A DNA stretch of 64,000 bases from Acidovorax sp. NCPPB 3576 (GTDB lineage Bacteria > Pseudomonadota > Gammaproteobacteria > Burkholderiales > Burkholderiaceae_C), in NCBI RefSeq assembly GCF_028473605.1, contig NZ_CP097267.1, positions 337,501 to 401,500 on the forward strand, written 5' to 3'. Position numbers and translations under genes: made by a program. Position 1 is the first letter of the stretch, and every line of letters starts with the position of its first letter. Under the pieces are notes generated by a model, which was not told where the DNA came from, made no database searches, and saw only the letters and a list, made by a program, of their open reading frames with translations. Positions 49,055 to 58,604 of the stretch are shown here, piece after piece.

Positions 49055-49602
49055 CGCGGACGGGTGCGAAGACGTTCAGTGCCGCGGTGGATACCGCAGG
49101 CCTCGATTCCTTGCTCGATCAGTTGGGTGAAGTGGCAGACGATGCGGTGCGCCCCTCGGCCCAGGCAGGCTCCCAGGTGCTGTACGACGAGGTGAAGCGC
49201 AACGTCGCCGGCCTTGGCCGAAAGACCGGCAATCTGGATGCCTCGATCTACCAGAAGTTCAGCCCGGAAAAGTCGCTGGACGGAAAGGCGGTCTACAACA
49301 TCAGTTGGAACCACAAGAAGGCGCCGCACGGTCACTTGGTGGAGTACGGCTATCTGCAGCGCTATCGCTACCGTCCTGACGGAATGGGCCCCATGGTACG
49401 CCCGGGTATGGACGGCCAGCGCAAGCCCGGCCGCCGCGCTTCGCAGGCCGAAAAGGACGCCTATTACGTGACTCTCCCGACGCCGAAGCAGGTTCCTGCC
49501 AAGGCATTCGTGCGGCGCGCTGAGAGTGCCTTTGATCGCGCCTACAAGGCGGCCGAGGACGAACTGGTCCGCCGAGTCGCGGCGAAGGCAGGTGCTGCAT
49601 GA
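49051..49602 (+). CDS. HK97 gp10-like tail component
   Basis: 183 residues. LDSLLDQLGEVADDAVRPSA, VLYDEVKRNVAGLGRKTGNL and HGHLVEYGYLQRYRYRPDGM match the HK97 gp10/neck protein family. ATG 49051 overlaps the previous stop. The basic C-terminus contains KAFVRRAESAFDRAYKAAED. Confidence 0.85.
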   Translation: MTRTGAKTFSAAVDTAGLDSLLDQLGEVADDAVRPSAQAGSQVLYDEVKRNVAGLGRKTGNLDASIYQKFSPEKSLDGKAVYNISWNHKKAPHGHLVEYGYLQRYRYRPDGMGPMVRPGMDGQRKPGRRASQAEKDAYYVTLPTPKQVPAKAFVRRAESAFDRAYKAAEDELVRRVAAKAGAA

Positions 49603-49955
49603 GTCTTGAGACCGACCTGATCTCTGTTCTGAAGGCGCGCTGCCCGCGTGTCCACCTTGGCACAGCGCCGCACGACACGGCGACGCCTTACATCACCTGG
49701 CAGCACGTCGGCGGCGCTTCGCTGCGCTACCTCGACAACAGCCCGGCCGACAAGCGCAACTCCTTCATCCAGATCAACGCCTGGGCCGCGACGCCAAAGG
49801 CTGCGCTGGACCTGCTGCGCCAGATTGAAGACGACCTGTGCGCAGCCACCAACTTGACGGTCTCGCCCCAGGGTGAGCCGGTCGGTGCCTATGACGACGG
49901 CGACACGCTGAAGGGCGCGCTGCAGAGCTTTTCCATCTGGGGCGCGCGCTCATAA
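49599..49955 (+). CDS. Tail completion/terminator protein (DUF3168 type)
   Basis: 118 residues: SLETDLISVLKARCPRVHLG, TPYITWQHVGGASLRYLDNS, KRNSFIQINAWAATPKAALD, DDLCAAT. This is the DUF3168/gpU-like pattern of proteins that cap the tail tube. Coupled to the gp10-like gene by ATGA and followed by a terminator hairpin. Confidence 0.85.
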   Translation: MSLETDLISVLKARCPRVHLGTAPHDTATPYITWQHVGGASLRYLDNSPADKRNSFIQINAWAATPKAALDLLRQIEDDLCAATNLTVSPQGEPVGAYDDGDTLKGALQSFSIWGARS

Positions 49956-49979
49956 AAACCGGCAGAGACCGGACTCGCT

Positions 49980-50004
49980 AAACCGCCGCAGGGCGGTTTT
50001 TTCG
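49980..50004 (+). terminator. Terminator-like hairpin before the Rha gene
   Basis: AACCGCC (49981-49987) pairs with GGCGGTT (49992-49998), followed by TTTTCG. First of several such hairpins in the tail genes. Confidence 0.75.
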
Positions 50005-50028
50005 TTTCTTAACCATGAAAGAGCATGT

Positions 50029-50526
50029 ATGCAAGAAATCAACGAACTCGTCTCTCTCGCAGATGGGAGGCCCGTCACAACGAGTCGGCAAATGGCCAAG
50101 CGCTTCAGGAAGCGCCACGACAACATCCTCCAGCTTTATCAAAAGCGTGTTCTCGGTCGGCACTCCGAGGAATTCATCGCCCTGAATTTTCAGGTGGTCG
50201 ATTACGTGGACGCCAAGGGCGAGTCTCGCCCAGAGCTTCTGATGACGAAAAACGGCTTCATCGCCATGGCGACGAAGCTCCGTGGCGCTGAAGACTGGCA
50301 GGAGCGCTTCATTGCCGCGTTCGATGCATTGGCCGAGCAGGTCGAGCGGATGGCGTTCACCCTGTGGAACCGTCGTCTTGCACTGGAAACGCGCGATGCC
50401 AGCTCTGCGGCCAAGGCATCAATCGGCTCTCGGCTGATGCTGGACCGGAAAAAAGATCTGCCTGCTATCAAGGCAGAGCGGGCCTATCTGGCCGCAGAGA
50501 TGCAGCCCGGTCTGCCTCTCCACTGA
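50029..50526 (+). CDS. Rha-family phage regulatory protein (moron)
   Basis: 165 residues. VTTSRQMAKRFRKRHDNILQ, YVDAKGESRPELLMTKNGFI and AMATKLRGAEDWQERFIAAF are the Rha domain, known from phages where it affects infection in the absence of IHF. It is inserted between tail completion and tail tube genes and has terminator hairpins on both sides, so it can be expressed as its own unit. No frameshift. Confidence 0.88.
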   Translation: MQEINELVSLADGRPVTTSRQMAKRFRKRHDNILQLYQKRVLGRHSEEFIALNFQVVDYVDAKGESRPELLMTKNGFIAMATKLRGAEDWQERFIAAFDALAEQVERMAFTLWNRRLALETRDASSAAKASIGSRLMLDRKKDLPAIKAERAYLAAEMQPGLPLH

Positions 50527-50550
50527 ATACCACTCTGCTCTTTCGTGGTT

Positions 50551-50573
50551 GCCACCTTCGGGTGGCTTTTTTA
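50551..50573 (+). terminator. Terminator after the Rha gene
   Basis: GCCACC-TTCG-GGTGGC (50551-50566) followed by TTTTTTATT. A second hairpin, GCCCGCG-T-CGCGGGC (50619-50633) with TTTTTG, follows before the tail tube gene. Confidence 0.85.
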
Positions 50574-50655
50574 TTCCTGGCCCTTGTGCCATCCCGCCCG
50601 CGAGGGCATCCCACCAGTGCCCGCGTCGCGGGCTTTTTGCATTGAAAGGCCCAAC

Positions 50656-51306
50656 ATGGCTGTATCTCTCCCCGACGGCGCGACCGTCGCAATTGCAACC
50701 GGCTACGGTGCCGTGAAGGCGGTCTCCGCCATCAGCAACGCCGATCCTGGCGTTGTTACCTCGCCGGCCCACGGTCTCCTGAACGGCGCGTTCTACGAAC
50801 TGAAGACCGGCTGGCAAAAGATCAGCGAGCGGATCTTCAAGGCCGCCAACGTGGCAGCCAACGTGCTGGACGTGTCGGGTATCAACACCACGGACGCGAA
50901 CCGCTTCCCGGTGGGCTCGTCGGCGGGCTCGCTGCGCGAGATCACGGCCTGGACGCAGATCCCGCAGATTCTGGAGTTCACGACCAACGGCGGCGACCAG
51001 CAGTTCGCGAACTTCTCCTTCCTGGAAGAGGACTACGAACGCCAGTTGCCCACGGTGACGAGCGCCCAGTCCATCCAGATCGGCATCGGCGACGACCCCA
51101 CGCTGCCGGGCTACCAAGCGCTGAAGCTGGCCGGAGAAACCCGCGCCATCCGCGCGATCAAGATCACTCTGCCCAATGGCTCGGTGATTCTCTACAACGG
51201 CTACGTGTCGTTCAACGAAACGCCCACCCTGACCAAGGGCCAGGTGATGCAGGTGCGCGCCACCATCTCGCTGCAGGGCCGGCCCGTCCGCTACCAGGCC
51301 GCCTGA
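50656..51306 (+). CDS. Major tail tube protein
   Basis: 216 residues from ATG 50656: beta-rich, with VVTSPAHGLLNGAFYELKTG, FTTNGGDQQFANFSFLEEDY, RQLPTVTSAQSIQIGIGDDP and YNGYVSFNETPTLTKGQVMQ, the pattern of lambda gpV/phage tail tube subunits. AAAGGCCCAAC precedes the start. The position before the chaperone and tape measure genes agrees. Confidence 0.88.
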   Translation: MAVSLPDGATVAIATGYGAVKAVSAISNADPGVVTSPAHGLLNGAFYELKTGWQKISERIFKAANVAANVLDVSGINTTDANRFPVGSSAGSLREITAWTQIPQILEFTTNGGDQQFANFSFLEEDYERQLPTVTSAQSIQIGIGDDPTLPGYQALKLAGETRAIRAIKITLPNGSVILYNGYVSFNETPTLTKGQVMQVRATISLQGRPVRYQAA

Positions 51307-51399
51307 TCGATTTCGCAACGGGCCCTTCGGGGCCTCTTTCATGCCCCGCCGAACGTAAGCGGCGCGGGTCTTTTTCTCTCCCTCTGAAAGCAAAAAACC

Positions 51400-51816
51400 A
51401 TGGCAAAGATCAAGCTGGGCAACCGTCCGAAGAACTTCAAGAAGACCATCTCCGTCCCGATGCTCGATGGCACCTCGGGCACCATCGAATGCCTGTTCAA
51501 GTACCGCACGCGCAAGGAGTTCGGCGAGTTCGTGGACGGCCTGACGGAAGCCGCGCGCGCTGAGGGCAAGGCCGCAGAGGAAAGCGCCGAGCGGGACGGC
51601 CAAAACGAACCGAAGCCTTTCTCCCTCAAGGATCACCTCGAAAAGACCGTGGGCGCGAACGCCCAGTACATCCTGGAGATCCTGGAAGGATGGAACCTCG
51701 ACGTCGAGCTCTCCCGCGAGTCGCTGGAGCAACTGGCCGACGAACTGCCTGGTGCTACCGCTGCGATCGTGGAAACGTACCGCACCGCCATCACCGAAGG
51801 CCGCCTGGGAAACTGA
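51400..51816 (+). CDS. Tail assembly chaperone (gpG-like)
   Basis: 138 residues, MAKIKLGNRPKNFKKTISVP and onward, ending RLGN. It binds the tape measure protein during tail assembly. The last codons contain the slippery heptamer GGGAAAC (51807-51813) right before the TGA, for a -1 frameshift into the next frame. Confidence 0.85.
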   Translation: MAKIKLGNRPKNFKKTISVPMLDGTSGTIECLFKYRTRKEFGEFVDGLTEAARAEGKAAEESAERDGQNEPKPFSLKDHLEKTVGANAQYILEILEGWNLDVELSRESLEQLADELPGATAAIVETYRTAITEGRLGN

Positions 51817-52139
51817 CCTCTGCGGCGGCTGCACTGTACAAGCCGCCGCCCGATCCCAGGGAGCTGGCTGCCTGGGGCATGACGCCATCCGACTACGACC
51901 ATGAGGTTGTGGAGATCTGGCCAGAGAACTGGGAGGCCTTCCGCCTTTTTCAGATGCTGGCTACCCAGTGGCGGGTAAGCATGGGCGGGCCGACGGGGCT
52001 CGATCACAACGTCCTGTTGGCGCGCCTCGATCGCATGGCGCTTGAGCCCGAAGACCGGGATCAGCTCGATGAGGACGTGCGGCACATGGAGTGCGCGGCC
52101 CTTGAGGTGATGGCCGAGCAACGCTCAAGCGATAAGTAA
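51400..52139 (+). CDS. Tail assembly chaperone fusion (gpGT-like) made by -1 frameshift
   Basis: Reading 138 codons in frame, slipping back one base at GGGAAAC (51807-51813), and continuing LTSAAAALYKPPPDPRELAA to the stop at 52139 gives about 246 residues. The second part (WPENWEAFRLFQMLATQWRV, LDEDVRHMECAALEVMAEQ) has no start signal of its own. The X-XXY-YYZ site is in the correct phase and closely resembles the lambda G/GT site. Confidence 0.82.
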
Positions 52140-52166
52140 AAAACGCCCAAGCTGGGCGAGTCACAC

Positions 52167-52200
52167 AAAAGCCCTGCGGCTCACCCCGCAGGGCTTTTTC
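52167..52200 (+). terminator. Terminator-like hairpin before the tape measure gene
   Basis: AAAGCCCTGCGG (52168-52179) pairs with CCGCAGGGCTTT (52186-52197), followed by TTC. Confidence 0.75.
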
Positions 52201-52215
52201 ATTGGGCGATCCGAA

Positions 52216-55200
52216 ATGGCAGATCAAGAGCGGAAAGCAGCATTGGCCTTCGAGGTAGACGCCTCTGGCGTGAAGCCGGGCCTCGACGGCATCAAGCGCG
52301 ACGTGCGCGACATGGCCCAGGACGTGCAGCAGTCCGGCCAGCAGGCAGCGAAGGGCCTTGCCGCCATTGGTGATGGTGCGCCTGCTGCGTCCCAAAAGGT
52401 GGACGGCGCAGCTCGCTCGATCATCGGCAGCATCGAGCGCGCCACCGCCGCCATGAAGGCCGGAGAGAAGGGCAGCGCCTCCTATTACGAGACGCTGGGC
52501 CAGCAGCGCGGCGTGAGCGCAGACGTACTCAAACCGTACATCGACCAGCTACGTCAAGCGGAGCGCGCGCAGCAGGCAGCCAGCGGTTCCTTGAACACCA
52601 TGGGTGTGTCCGCGAAGCAGACTGCCGCTGCATTGCGCGGCGTGCCGGCGCAGTTCACCGACATCATCACGAGCTTGCAGGGTGGCCAGGCCCCGCTGAC
52701 GGTGCTGCTTCAGCAGGGCGGCCAGTTGAAGGACATGTTCGGTGGTGCCGGCAATGCCGCGCGAGCGCTGGGCGGCTATGTCCTCGGTCTGGTCAATCCA
52801 TTCACGGTTGCAGCAGCTGCTGTCGCCGGGCTTGGCTTTGCCATGTTCCGCGCGGAAGATTCGCTGCGATCGTCCAACTCCATCGCGATCCAGCTCCAGG
52901 CCACGGGCCGCTCTGCAGACCTGACGCGCGACCAGATAAAGGCGTTGAAGCAGGAACTGACGTTCTTGCCTGATGTATCTAAGGCAGCAGCTTCCGCGAT
53001 CATCAATGAGTTCGTGAAGACTCGCGAGGTCGGGGGCAAGCTGTTCCGGGATCTGGCACTAAGCGTGGCGGACTTCGCCGTGGCCACTGGCACCGATGCC
53101 CCTACTGCGGCGAAGACGCTCGCTCAAGCGTTTAACGATCCGGCCAAGGGTGCAAAGCAGTTGGACGAGGCTCTCAATGTCCTGACTGCAAGCCAGTATC
53201 TCGCTGTGGATGCAATGCTGGCGGTCGGCGACAAGGCGGGCGCTCAGGCGGTGCTGTTCGATGCGCTGAAGGCGTCCACTCAGGGCTTGGCTCAAGACTC
53301 CCTGACCCCGCTTGAGAAAGCCATCAATGGCCTAGGCGACACCTGGACACTGACCATTTCACGCATCAACGATGCGGGCGGGCTGAAAGCCGCCAACGAA
53401 ATGTTCGCTGGGCTGATCATGAAGGTTTCGAACCTGGTGGAGTGGCTGGGAAGGGCGCGGCTGCCGCCTTGGCTGGAGGACCAGTTCAAGGGTGGCCTCA
53501 ATGGAGCGGTCTACCGGACATTCGCGTCCGCTCCTGCCTCATCTGTGAACACGGGAGGCGCGGAAGGCTCATGGGCACCCAGCACTGGCGGCGCCACGGG
53601 ATCTTGGGGCGCTCCCGTCAGCACCTTGGATGAAGAGGCGAAGTCTGCTCTGGAGGCCACCAAGAGCTACAAGTCGGTGGCGTCCTCCATGGCGGAAGTG
53701 CGGGAGCAGGGCGATCGCCTGCGCACTGTCCTGACCAAGCTGAAAGAAGCGGGGAAGGGCACCAGTTCAGAAGCGCAAGAGCTGCAGTCACGTCTGGATG
53801 GCGTGAAGGAGCGGCTTGATGCGCTCAGCAAGAAGGCCAGCGCGGGGCAAATGGTTGGCCAATCCGAACTGGCCGGCATCCGCGCGAAGATCAAGGACGA
53901 GGAGTCCTACATTGCTCGCTTGAAGGAGCGAGGCACTGCGGCGGACAAGCTCACAGAGGGAGAGCGCCTTGCCGCCAAGATTCAAGAGGAGTTGAACGGT
54001 AAGCTGGATGTCCGCACCCGTGCCGTGAAGCAACTGGAACTGGTAGAGGCCAATAGGCTTGCTGTGGTCCAGAAGGTCCGCATCGAGGCGGAAAAGAGCG
54101 TCAAGAGCCAAGCCGATTCTGAGGCCGGCTTCCAAAAGTTCCTGGAGTCGATCTACAAGGGCGCCGAGGCCACCAACAAGCAGGCCGAAGCGCAAGAGGC
54201 AGCCAACGCCTCCTTCGGAAAATCGAAAATCGCCATTGCCGAGATGAACCTCGCGCAGATGGAGTTGGCTCGCTCGATGGAGCAGGACGCTGGCCCATGG
54301 ACTGCGGAGCATTTGGCGGCGATGGACGCAGCGATCGATGCGCAAAAGCGCTGGGTGGCATCGCTCCAACAGGGTGACCTGAAGACGATCAACGCCCACA
54401 CCGGCGAGATCCTGCGCAACGCCCAAGAACAGGCCAAGCTCTACGAGGATGAGGCGCAGTTGGTCGGCCTCACCGCCCTGGAGCGCGAGAAGATCGTGGC
54501 GCTACGGCTGGTTGAACTGAAGTACGCCAAGGAGTTGGACAAGATCAACAAGTCCACCCTGTCCGACGACGAAAAGCAGGCGCAGCGCGCCAAGCTGGAG
54601 CAGGCCAAGCGTATTGAGGGCGAGGCCGCGGTCTCGAAGGTGATCCGCGACGACTGGACGAAGACCACCGACGAGATCAACCGCAGCCTGACAGATGCGC
54701 TGCTGCGGGGCTTCGAGTCTGGCAAAGGGTTTGCGGAGAACTTGCGCGACACGCTCAAGAACATGTTCAACACCCTCGTGTTGCGCCCCATCATCAGCGC
54801 AGTCCTGGCGCCGGTGTCGGGCGTGGTCTCCGGGCTCACCAACGGGTTGACGGGTGGGGGTGGTAGTGCTGTCGGAACCGTGAGCAATGGCTACAGCCTC
54901 TACAACACGGGCTCCCAGCTGTACAACATCGGCTCGCAGTACATCGGCGGCACGATGTCTGGAGCCAACGCACTGGGAACCGTGTGGGGCAACGCCACTG
55001 GCACCGGCATCGACGGACTGCTGGCGACCAATGGCGCCTACGGCACGGCAGGCGGCGCGGGTGCCGTGCCATGGGGTGCGGGTGGTTCTTTCGTGGCGGT
55101 CGCAGCTTTGGTTTTGAACGCACTGGGTGCCTTCAGATCGGATAAGCAGGTCGGGGGCGGTCTGCGCGGCACGCTGGGCGCGGGTGACATCGAGTCCTAC

Positions 55201-57696
55201 CAGCTGTGGCGCGAGGGCGGGACGCTCTTTGGCGGCCCCGACTACCGTCTGCGCAACCCTGCCCAAGAGCGCGATCTGCTTCAGTCGGAGCTCAAGAAGC
55301 TGCGGGACCAGGGGCAAGGTGCCACGGGTCAGGCTGTGGAGTACCAACAGCGCATCGATGAAATCGACCGCTTGTATGGAGAGCAGATCACGGCGCAGAA
55401 GGCTCAGAGCGACACATTGCAGAAGACCTTCGACGCGATGCGCTCCAGCGTGGGGGACATGGCTGACGCCCTGGGCATCAGCTCGGACGCCGTGCGCAAG
55501 TTCACTGTCACGCTGGGCAGTGACGTGCTCCACCCTGACACGGGCGGTGTGGGCCTGAAATTCGACGGGTTGAATGCAGAGCAGATATCCGCAAAGATCC
55601 AGACCGCGCTGGAGACTGCCAACAACGAGTTGGCGCAGCAGGTCATTGGCAGTTGGAAAACGGTGACGGAGACAGTCACGCGAACCAACACCGTACGTGC
55701 ACCGATCACCGGTGATAACGAGATCGCTGGTGAATGGCAGGAGGTGACAGACACCATCACCCGCACGGTTTACGTCGCTAGCGAGTACGCCCGCGAGAAC
55801 GAGAAGGCGATCGACACGCTGACCCGCCTCGCCGGGAGCATCACGACGGTCAATGGCATCTTCGAAATGCTCGGTGTTTCGCTGTACGACGCAAGTCTCG
55901 CCGGCGCCGACATGGCAAGCAAGCTGATCGACTCGTTCGGCGGTGCCGACAAGATGCGCGAAGCCACAGGGACCTACTTTCAGAACTTTTATTCGAAGGA
56001 GGAGCAGCGTGCAGCCATGCAGCGGCAACTGCAATCGCAGGCTGACGCTATTGACATCAAGCTGCCGGACATTGATGCCACCGACGCTCGCGCCCAATAC
56101 CGGGCTCTGATCGATGCACAGGACCTCAACACCGATGCTGGTCGCAAGGCGTACGCCGTGCTGGTCCAACTGGCCGGTGCGTTTGCTGGCGTCACCGCCG
56201 CAGCGGACGACGGTGTGCGTGCGGCGCAAGAGGCGGCGCAGCGCCAGCAGAGCATTGCGGACAAGGGCCGGGACCTGGAGCAGCGGCTCTTGATCGCCCA
56301 GGGCAAGGACCGCCAGGCGCTGGACCTGCGCCGGCTGCAGGAGTACTACGCGTTGCTGGACCTCAATCCGGCCTTGGCCGCGATGGTGATCGAGATCTAC
56401 AAGGCGGAGGATGCTGCCCAGGCGCTGGTCAAGGCGCAGGAGGCTCGCGAAACGGCTTACTCGCGGTTGCGCGACGCGGCCACGCTGGAGAGCGAGCGGA
56501 TCAATGCGCAGATCGAGAACATCGATGCGCAGCGCACCGCCACCAACCTGCAGCGCGATATCGCGAACGAGTCGCTCTCGCTCATCACCGGTGTGTTTGA
56601 GCTGGTGCGTGGTCAGGCGCAGGATCTGTATGGCCAGGTGGAGTCCACAGCCAAGCTGCAGGCCGCACAAGGGTTCGCCTTCATCGATCAAGCGCTGGCC
56701 AACGCGAAGAGCACAGGTTACCTGCCGGAGCAGGCGCCGCTGCAGGAGGCCATCACTGCGGCCCGCGGTGGCCTGGATTCCCAGAGCTACAGCACCCAGT
56801 TTGAGAAGGACCGGGATGCGCTGGTGCTGGCCGGCAAGCTGTCACAGCTGGAGGCGATCAGCGGCAAGCAGAAAACGCTGGCGGAGCAGCAGGTCGAGGC
56901 GATGGACAACCAGCTGGCAGCGCTGGATGCCCAAACCAAGACGCTGAACGACCAGCTGCGCGCGCAGGACAAGGTGCTGGAGTACTGGCGCCGGCAGATC
57001 GACATCGCCAACGGAACCTTCGATGCCACCCTCACTGTGGCGCAGGCGGTGGACCGCGTGGCGTTGGCACTCGGGGCGAAGACCGCGGGGGTGAACACCA
57101 AGGCCCCGACGGAGGTCAACAGCGGCGGAGCGGTGTGGGGAGGCAGTGGAAGCACCGCGCCTGCCGCTACCGCCAAGTACAGCCGGGTGATGTCAGCGGG
57201 CACGGCCGGGGTCGGGTATGAGCCGATCATCGACCAGGCGCTGATTGCCCAGCTGGATGTCTTGGCGCCGCTGTACCACTCCTACGACGGATCTGGCGAC
57301 CTGACCGGGCTGCTGACCGCGTTCAAGGGTGCGGGCGCAACGATGGATGACCTTTCCATCTTGAGCGGGTTTTTCCTGTCCGACTGGATCAAGGCCGGCG
57401 CCACGGTGGGTATTCCTGCTTTCGCGGTTGGGACCAACTACGTCCAGAGAGACATGCTGGCCCAGATTCACGAGGGCGAGGCCATCGTGCCCAAGGCGTT
57501 CAACCCCTGGGCCAGCGGCACGGCATGGGGGAGCGGTTTCGCTACCGCCGAGTTGGTCGCTGAGGTGCGCGCGCTGCGGGAAGAAAACCGGACCCAAGCG
57601 GGCGCGCTCCTGCGTTTGAATGCACGCGTGGCAAAGGTGCTGGACCGCTGGGACGGCGATGGCCTGCCGGCTGAGAGAGAAGAGGCGACTGCATGA
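52216..57696 (+). CDS. Tail tape measure protein
   Basis: 1826 residues. The N-terminal part has the tape-measure motif ALRGVPAQFTDIITSLQGGQ and hydrophobic stretches near 180-210 (YVLGLVNPFTVAAAAVAGLG). The long helical middle includes coiled segments, with a lambda-type C-terminal motif (GFAENLRDTLKNMFNTLVLR) near 835 and a further helical part to the end (MLAQIHEGEAIVPKAFNPW). At about 0.15 nm per residue it would set a tail of roughly 270 nm. Overlaps the next gene by four bases. Confidence 0.93.
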   Translation: MADQERKAALAFEVDASGVKPGLDGIKRDVRDMAQDVQQSGQQAAKGLAAIGDGAPAASQKVDGAARSIIGSIERATAAMKAGEKGSASYYETLGQQRGVSADVLKPYIDQLRQAERAQQAASGSLNTMGVSAKQTAAALRGVPAQFTDIITSLQGGQAPLTVLLQQGGQLKDMFGGAGNAARALGGYVLGLVNPFTVAAAAVAGLGFAMFRAEDSLRSSNSIAIQLQATGRSADLTRDQIKALKQELTFLPDVSKAAASAIINEFVKTREVGGKLFRDLALSVADFAVATGTDAPTAAKTLAQAFNDPAKGAKQLDEALNVLTASQYLAVDAMLAVGDKAGAQAVLFDALKASTQGLAQDSLTPLEKAINGLGDTWTLTISRINDAGGLKAANEMFAGLIMKVSNLVEWLGRARLPPWLEDQFKGGLNGAVYRTFASAPASSVNTGGAEGSWAPSTGGATGSWGAPVSTLDEEAKSALEATKSYKSVASSMAEVREQGDRLRTVLTKLKEAGKGTSSEAQELQSRLDGVKERLDALSKKASAGQMVGQSELAGIRAKIKDEESYIARLKERGTAADKLTEGERLAAKIQEELNGKLDVRTRAVKQLELVEANRLAVVQKVRIEAEKSVKSQADSEAGFQKFLESIYKGAEATNKQAEAQEAANASFGKSKIAIAEMNLAQMELARSMEQDAGPWTAEHLAAMDAAIDAQKRWVASLQQGDLKTINAHTGEILRNAQEQAKLYEDEAQLVGLTALEREKIVALRLVELKYAKELDKINKSTLSDDEKQAQRAKLEQAKRIEGEAAVSKVIRDDWTKTTDEINRSLTDALLRGFESGKGFAENLRDTLKNMFNTLVLRPIISAVLAPVSGVVSGLTNGLTGGGGSAVGTVSNGYSLYNTGSQLYNIGSQYIGGTMSGANALGTVWGNATGTGIDGLLATNGAYGTAGGAGAVPWGAGGSFVAVAALVLNALGAFRSDKQVGGGLRGTLGAGDIESYQLWREGGTLFGGPDYRLRNPAQERDLLQSELKKLRDQGQGATGQAVEYQQRIDEIDRLYGEQITAQKAQSDTLQKTFDAMRSSVGDMADALGISSDAVRKFTVTLGSDVLHPDTGGVGLKFDGLNAEQISAKIQTALETANNELAQQVIGSWKTVTETVTRTNTVRAPITGDNEIAGEWQEVTDTITRTVYVASEYARENEKAIDTLTRLAGSITTVNGIFEMLGVSLYDASLAGADMASKLIDSFGGADKMREATGTYFQNFYSKEEQRAAMQRQLQSQADAIDIKLPDIDATDARAQYRALIDAQDLNTDAGRKAYAVLVQLAGAFAGVTAAADDGVRAAQEAAQRQQSIADKGRDLEQRLLIAQGKDRQALDLRRLQEYYALLDLNPALAAMVIEIYKAEDAAQALVKAQEARETAYSRLRDAATLESERINAQIENIDAQRTATNLQRDIANESLSLITGVFELVRGQAQDLYGQVESTAKLQAAQGFAFIDQALANAKSTGYLPEQAPLQEAITAARGGLDSQSYSTQFEKDRDALVLAGKLSQLEAISGKQKTLAEQQVEAMDNQLAALDAQTKTLNDQLRAQDKVLEYWRRQIDIANGTFDATLTVAQAVDRVALALGAKTAGVNTKAPTEVNSGGAVWGGSGSTAPAATAKYSRVMSAGTAGVGYEPIIDQALIAQLDVLAPLYHSYDGSGDLTGLLTAFKGAGATMDDLSILSGFFLSDWIKAGATVGIPAFAVGTNYVQRDMLAQIHEGEAIVPKAFNPWASGTAWGSGFATAELVAEVRALREENRTQAGALLRLNARVAKVLDRWDGDGLPAEREEATA

Positions 57697-58604
57697 GCAT
57701 CCGAAATCTGAACGTGGTGCGGCCGCTGATCGTCACCGCAGCCATGCTGGTGAGCACCAACGTGGCCGAGGCCGACTATCCCGCGTGGTCCTCGGGCACC
57801 ACCTACGCCGCCGGCGCCCGGGTGATCCACGTCGGCGCGCACAAGGTGTTCCAGAGCACGCAGGATGGCAACGTCGGCAAGGACCCGACGACCACGGCGG
57901 GCTTCTGGGTGGAGGTGGGCGCCACGAACCGCTGGAAGGTCTTCGACCGCTCGGTGAGTTCGCAGACCGCGCAGGCGTCCACCATCCAGTACCGGCTGCG
58001 GCCGGGCCAGGCGATCACATCTCTGTCCGCGCTCAATCTCATAGGGGCGACGAGCATGCGCGTGCGCGTGATCGATCCCACCTACGGGACGGTGTATGAC
58101 AAGACGGTGGATCTCTCCCGCGTGCCTGTCTCGGTGGGATGGTGGGAGTGGTTCTTCGGGGAGCGCCGCGCGGCCACGCAGGCCGTTTTGATGGACATCC
58201 CCAGCTTCCCCGGCGCTGACGTGCTGATCGACTTCACTGGCAGTGCGCTGCTGGCGGTGGGCGTGTTGCTGCTGGGCCAGTTGCGCACTTTCGGGCTGGG
58301 GGTCAAGTCCGGCGCGCGGGTGGGCATCCAAGACTACAGCCGCAAGGAGCGCACGGAGTTCGGTGACGTGGTGGTGGTCGAGCGCGCGTTCGCAAAGCGC
58401 GCCAGCTTCTCGCTCCTGCTGACAGCGGCCGAAGTGGATGCATTCAACGCCTTCCTGGCCGAGGTGCGCGCCAAGCCATGCCTTTGGATCGGCTCCGGCC
58501 GCTACGAATCGACCACGGTCTACGGCTTCTACAAGTCCTTTGACATCGTGATTTCCTACTACGACTACGCAGACTCCGAACTGGAGCTGGAAGGGCTGAC
58601 ATGA
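57693..58604 (+). CDS. Tail tip protein with chitin-binding-like module
   Basis: 303 residues. Residues 28-75 (YPAWSSGTTYAAGARVIHVG, then GFWVEVGATNRWKVFD) resemble the carbohydrate-binding CBM5/12 type fold used in phage tails. The rest is beta-rich with FFGERRAATQAVLMDIPSFP and ends in a strand-rich part. ATGA couples it to the tape measure and fibre genes. It takes the place of the usual distal tail genes. Confidence 0.72.
   Translation: MSIRNLNVVRPLIVTAAMLVSTNVAEADYPAWSSGTTYAAGARVIHVGAHKVFQSTQDGNVGKDPTTTAGFWVEVGATNRWKVFDRSVSSQTAQASTIQYRLRPGQAITSLSALNLIGATSMRVRVIDPTYGTVYDKTVDLSRVPVSVGWWEWFFGERRAATQAVLMDIPSFPGADVLIDFTGSALLAVGVLLLGQLRTFGLGVKSGARVGIQDYSRKERTEFGDVVVVERAFAKRASFSLLLTAAEVDAFNAFLAEVRAKPCLWIGSGRYESTTVYGFYKSFDIVISYYDYADSELELEGLT

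Noticed and set aside
54502..56691. 729-codon minus frame inside the tape measure gene
   Set aside because: The plus-strand tape measure protein is clearly real; no start signal or family likeness on the minus strand.
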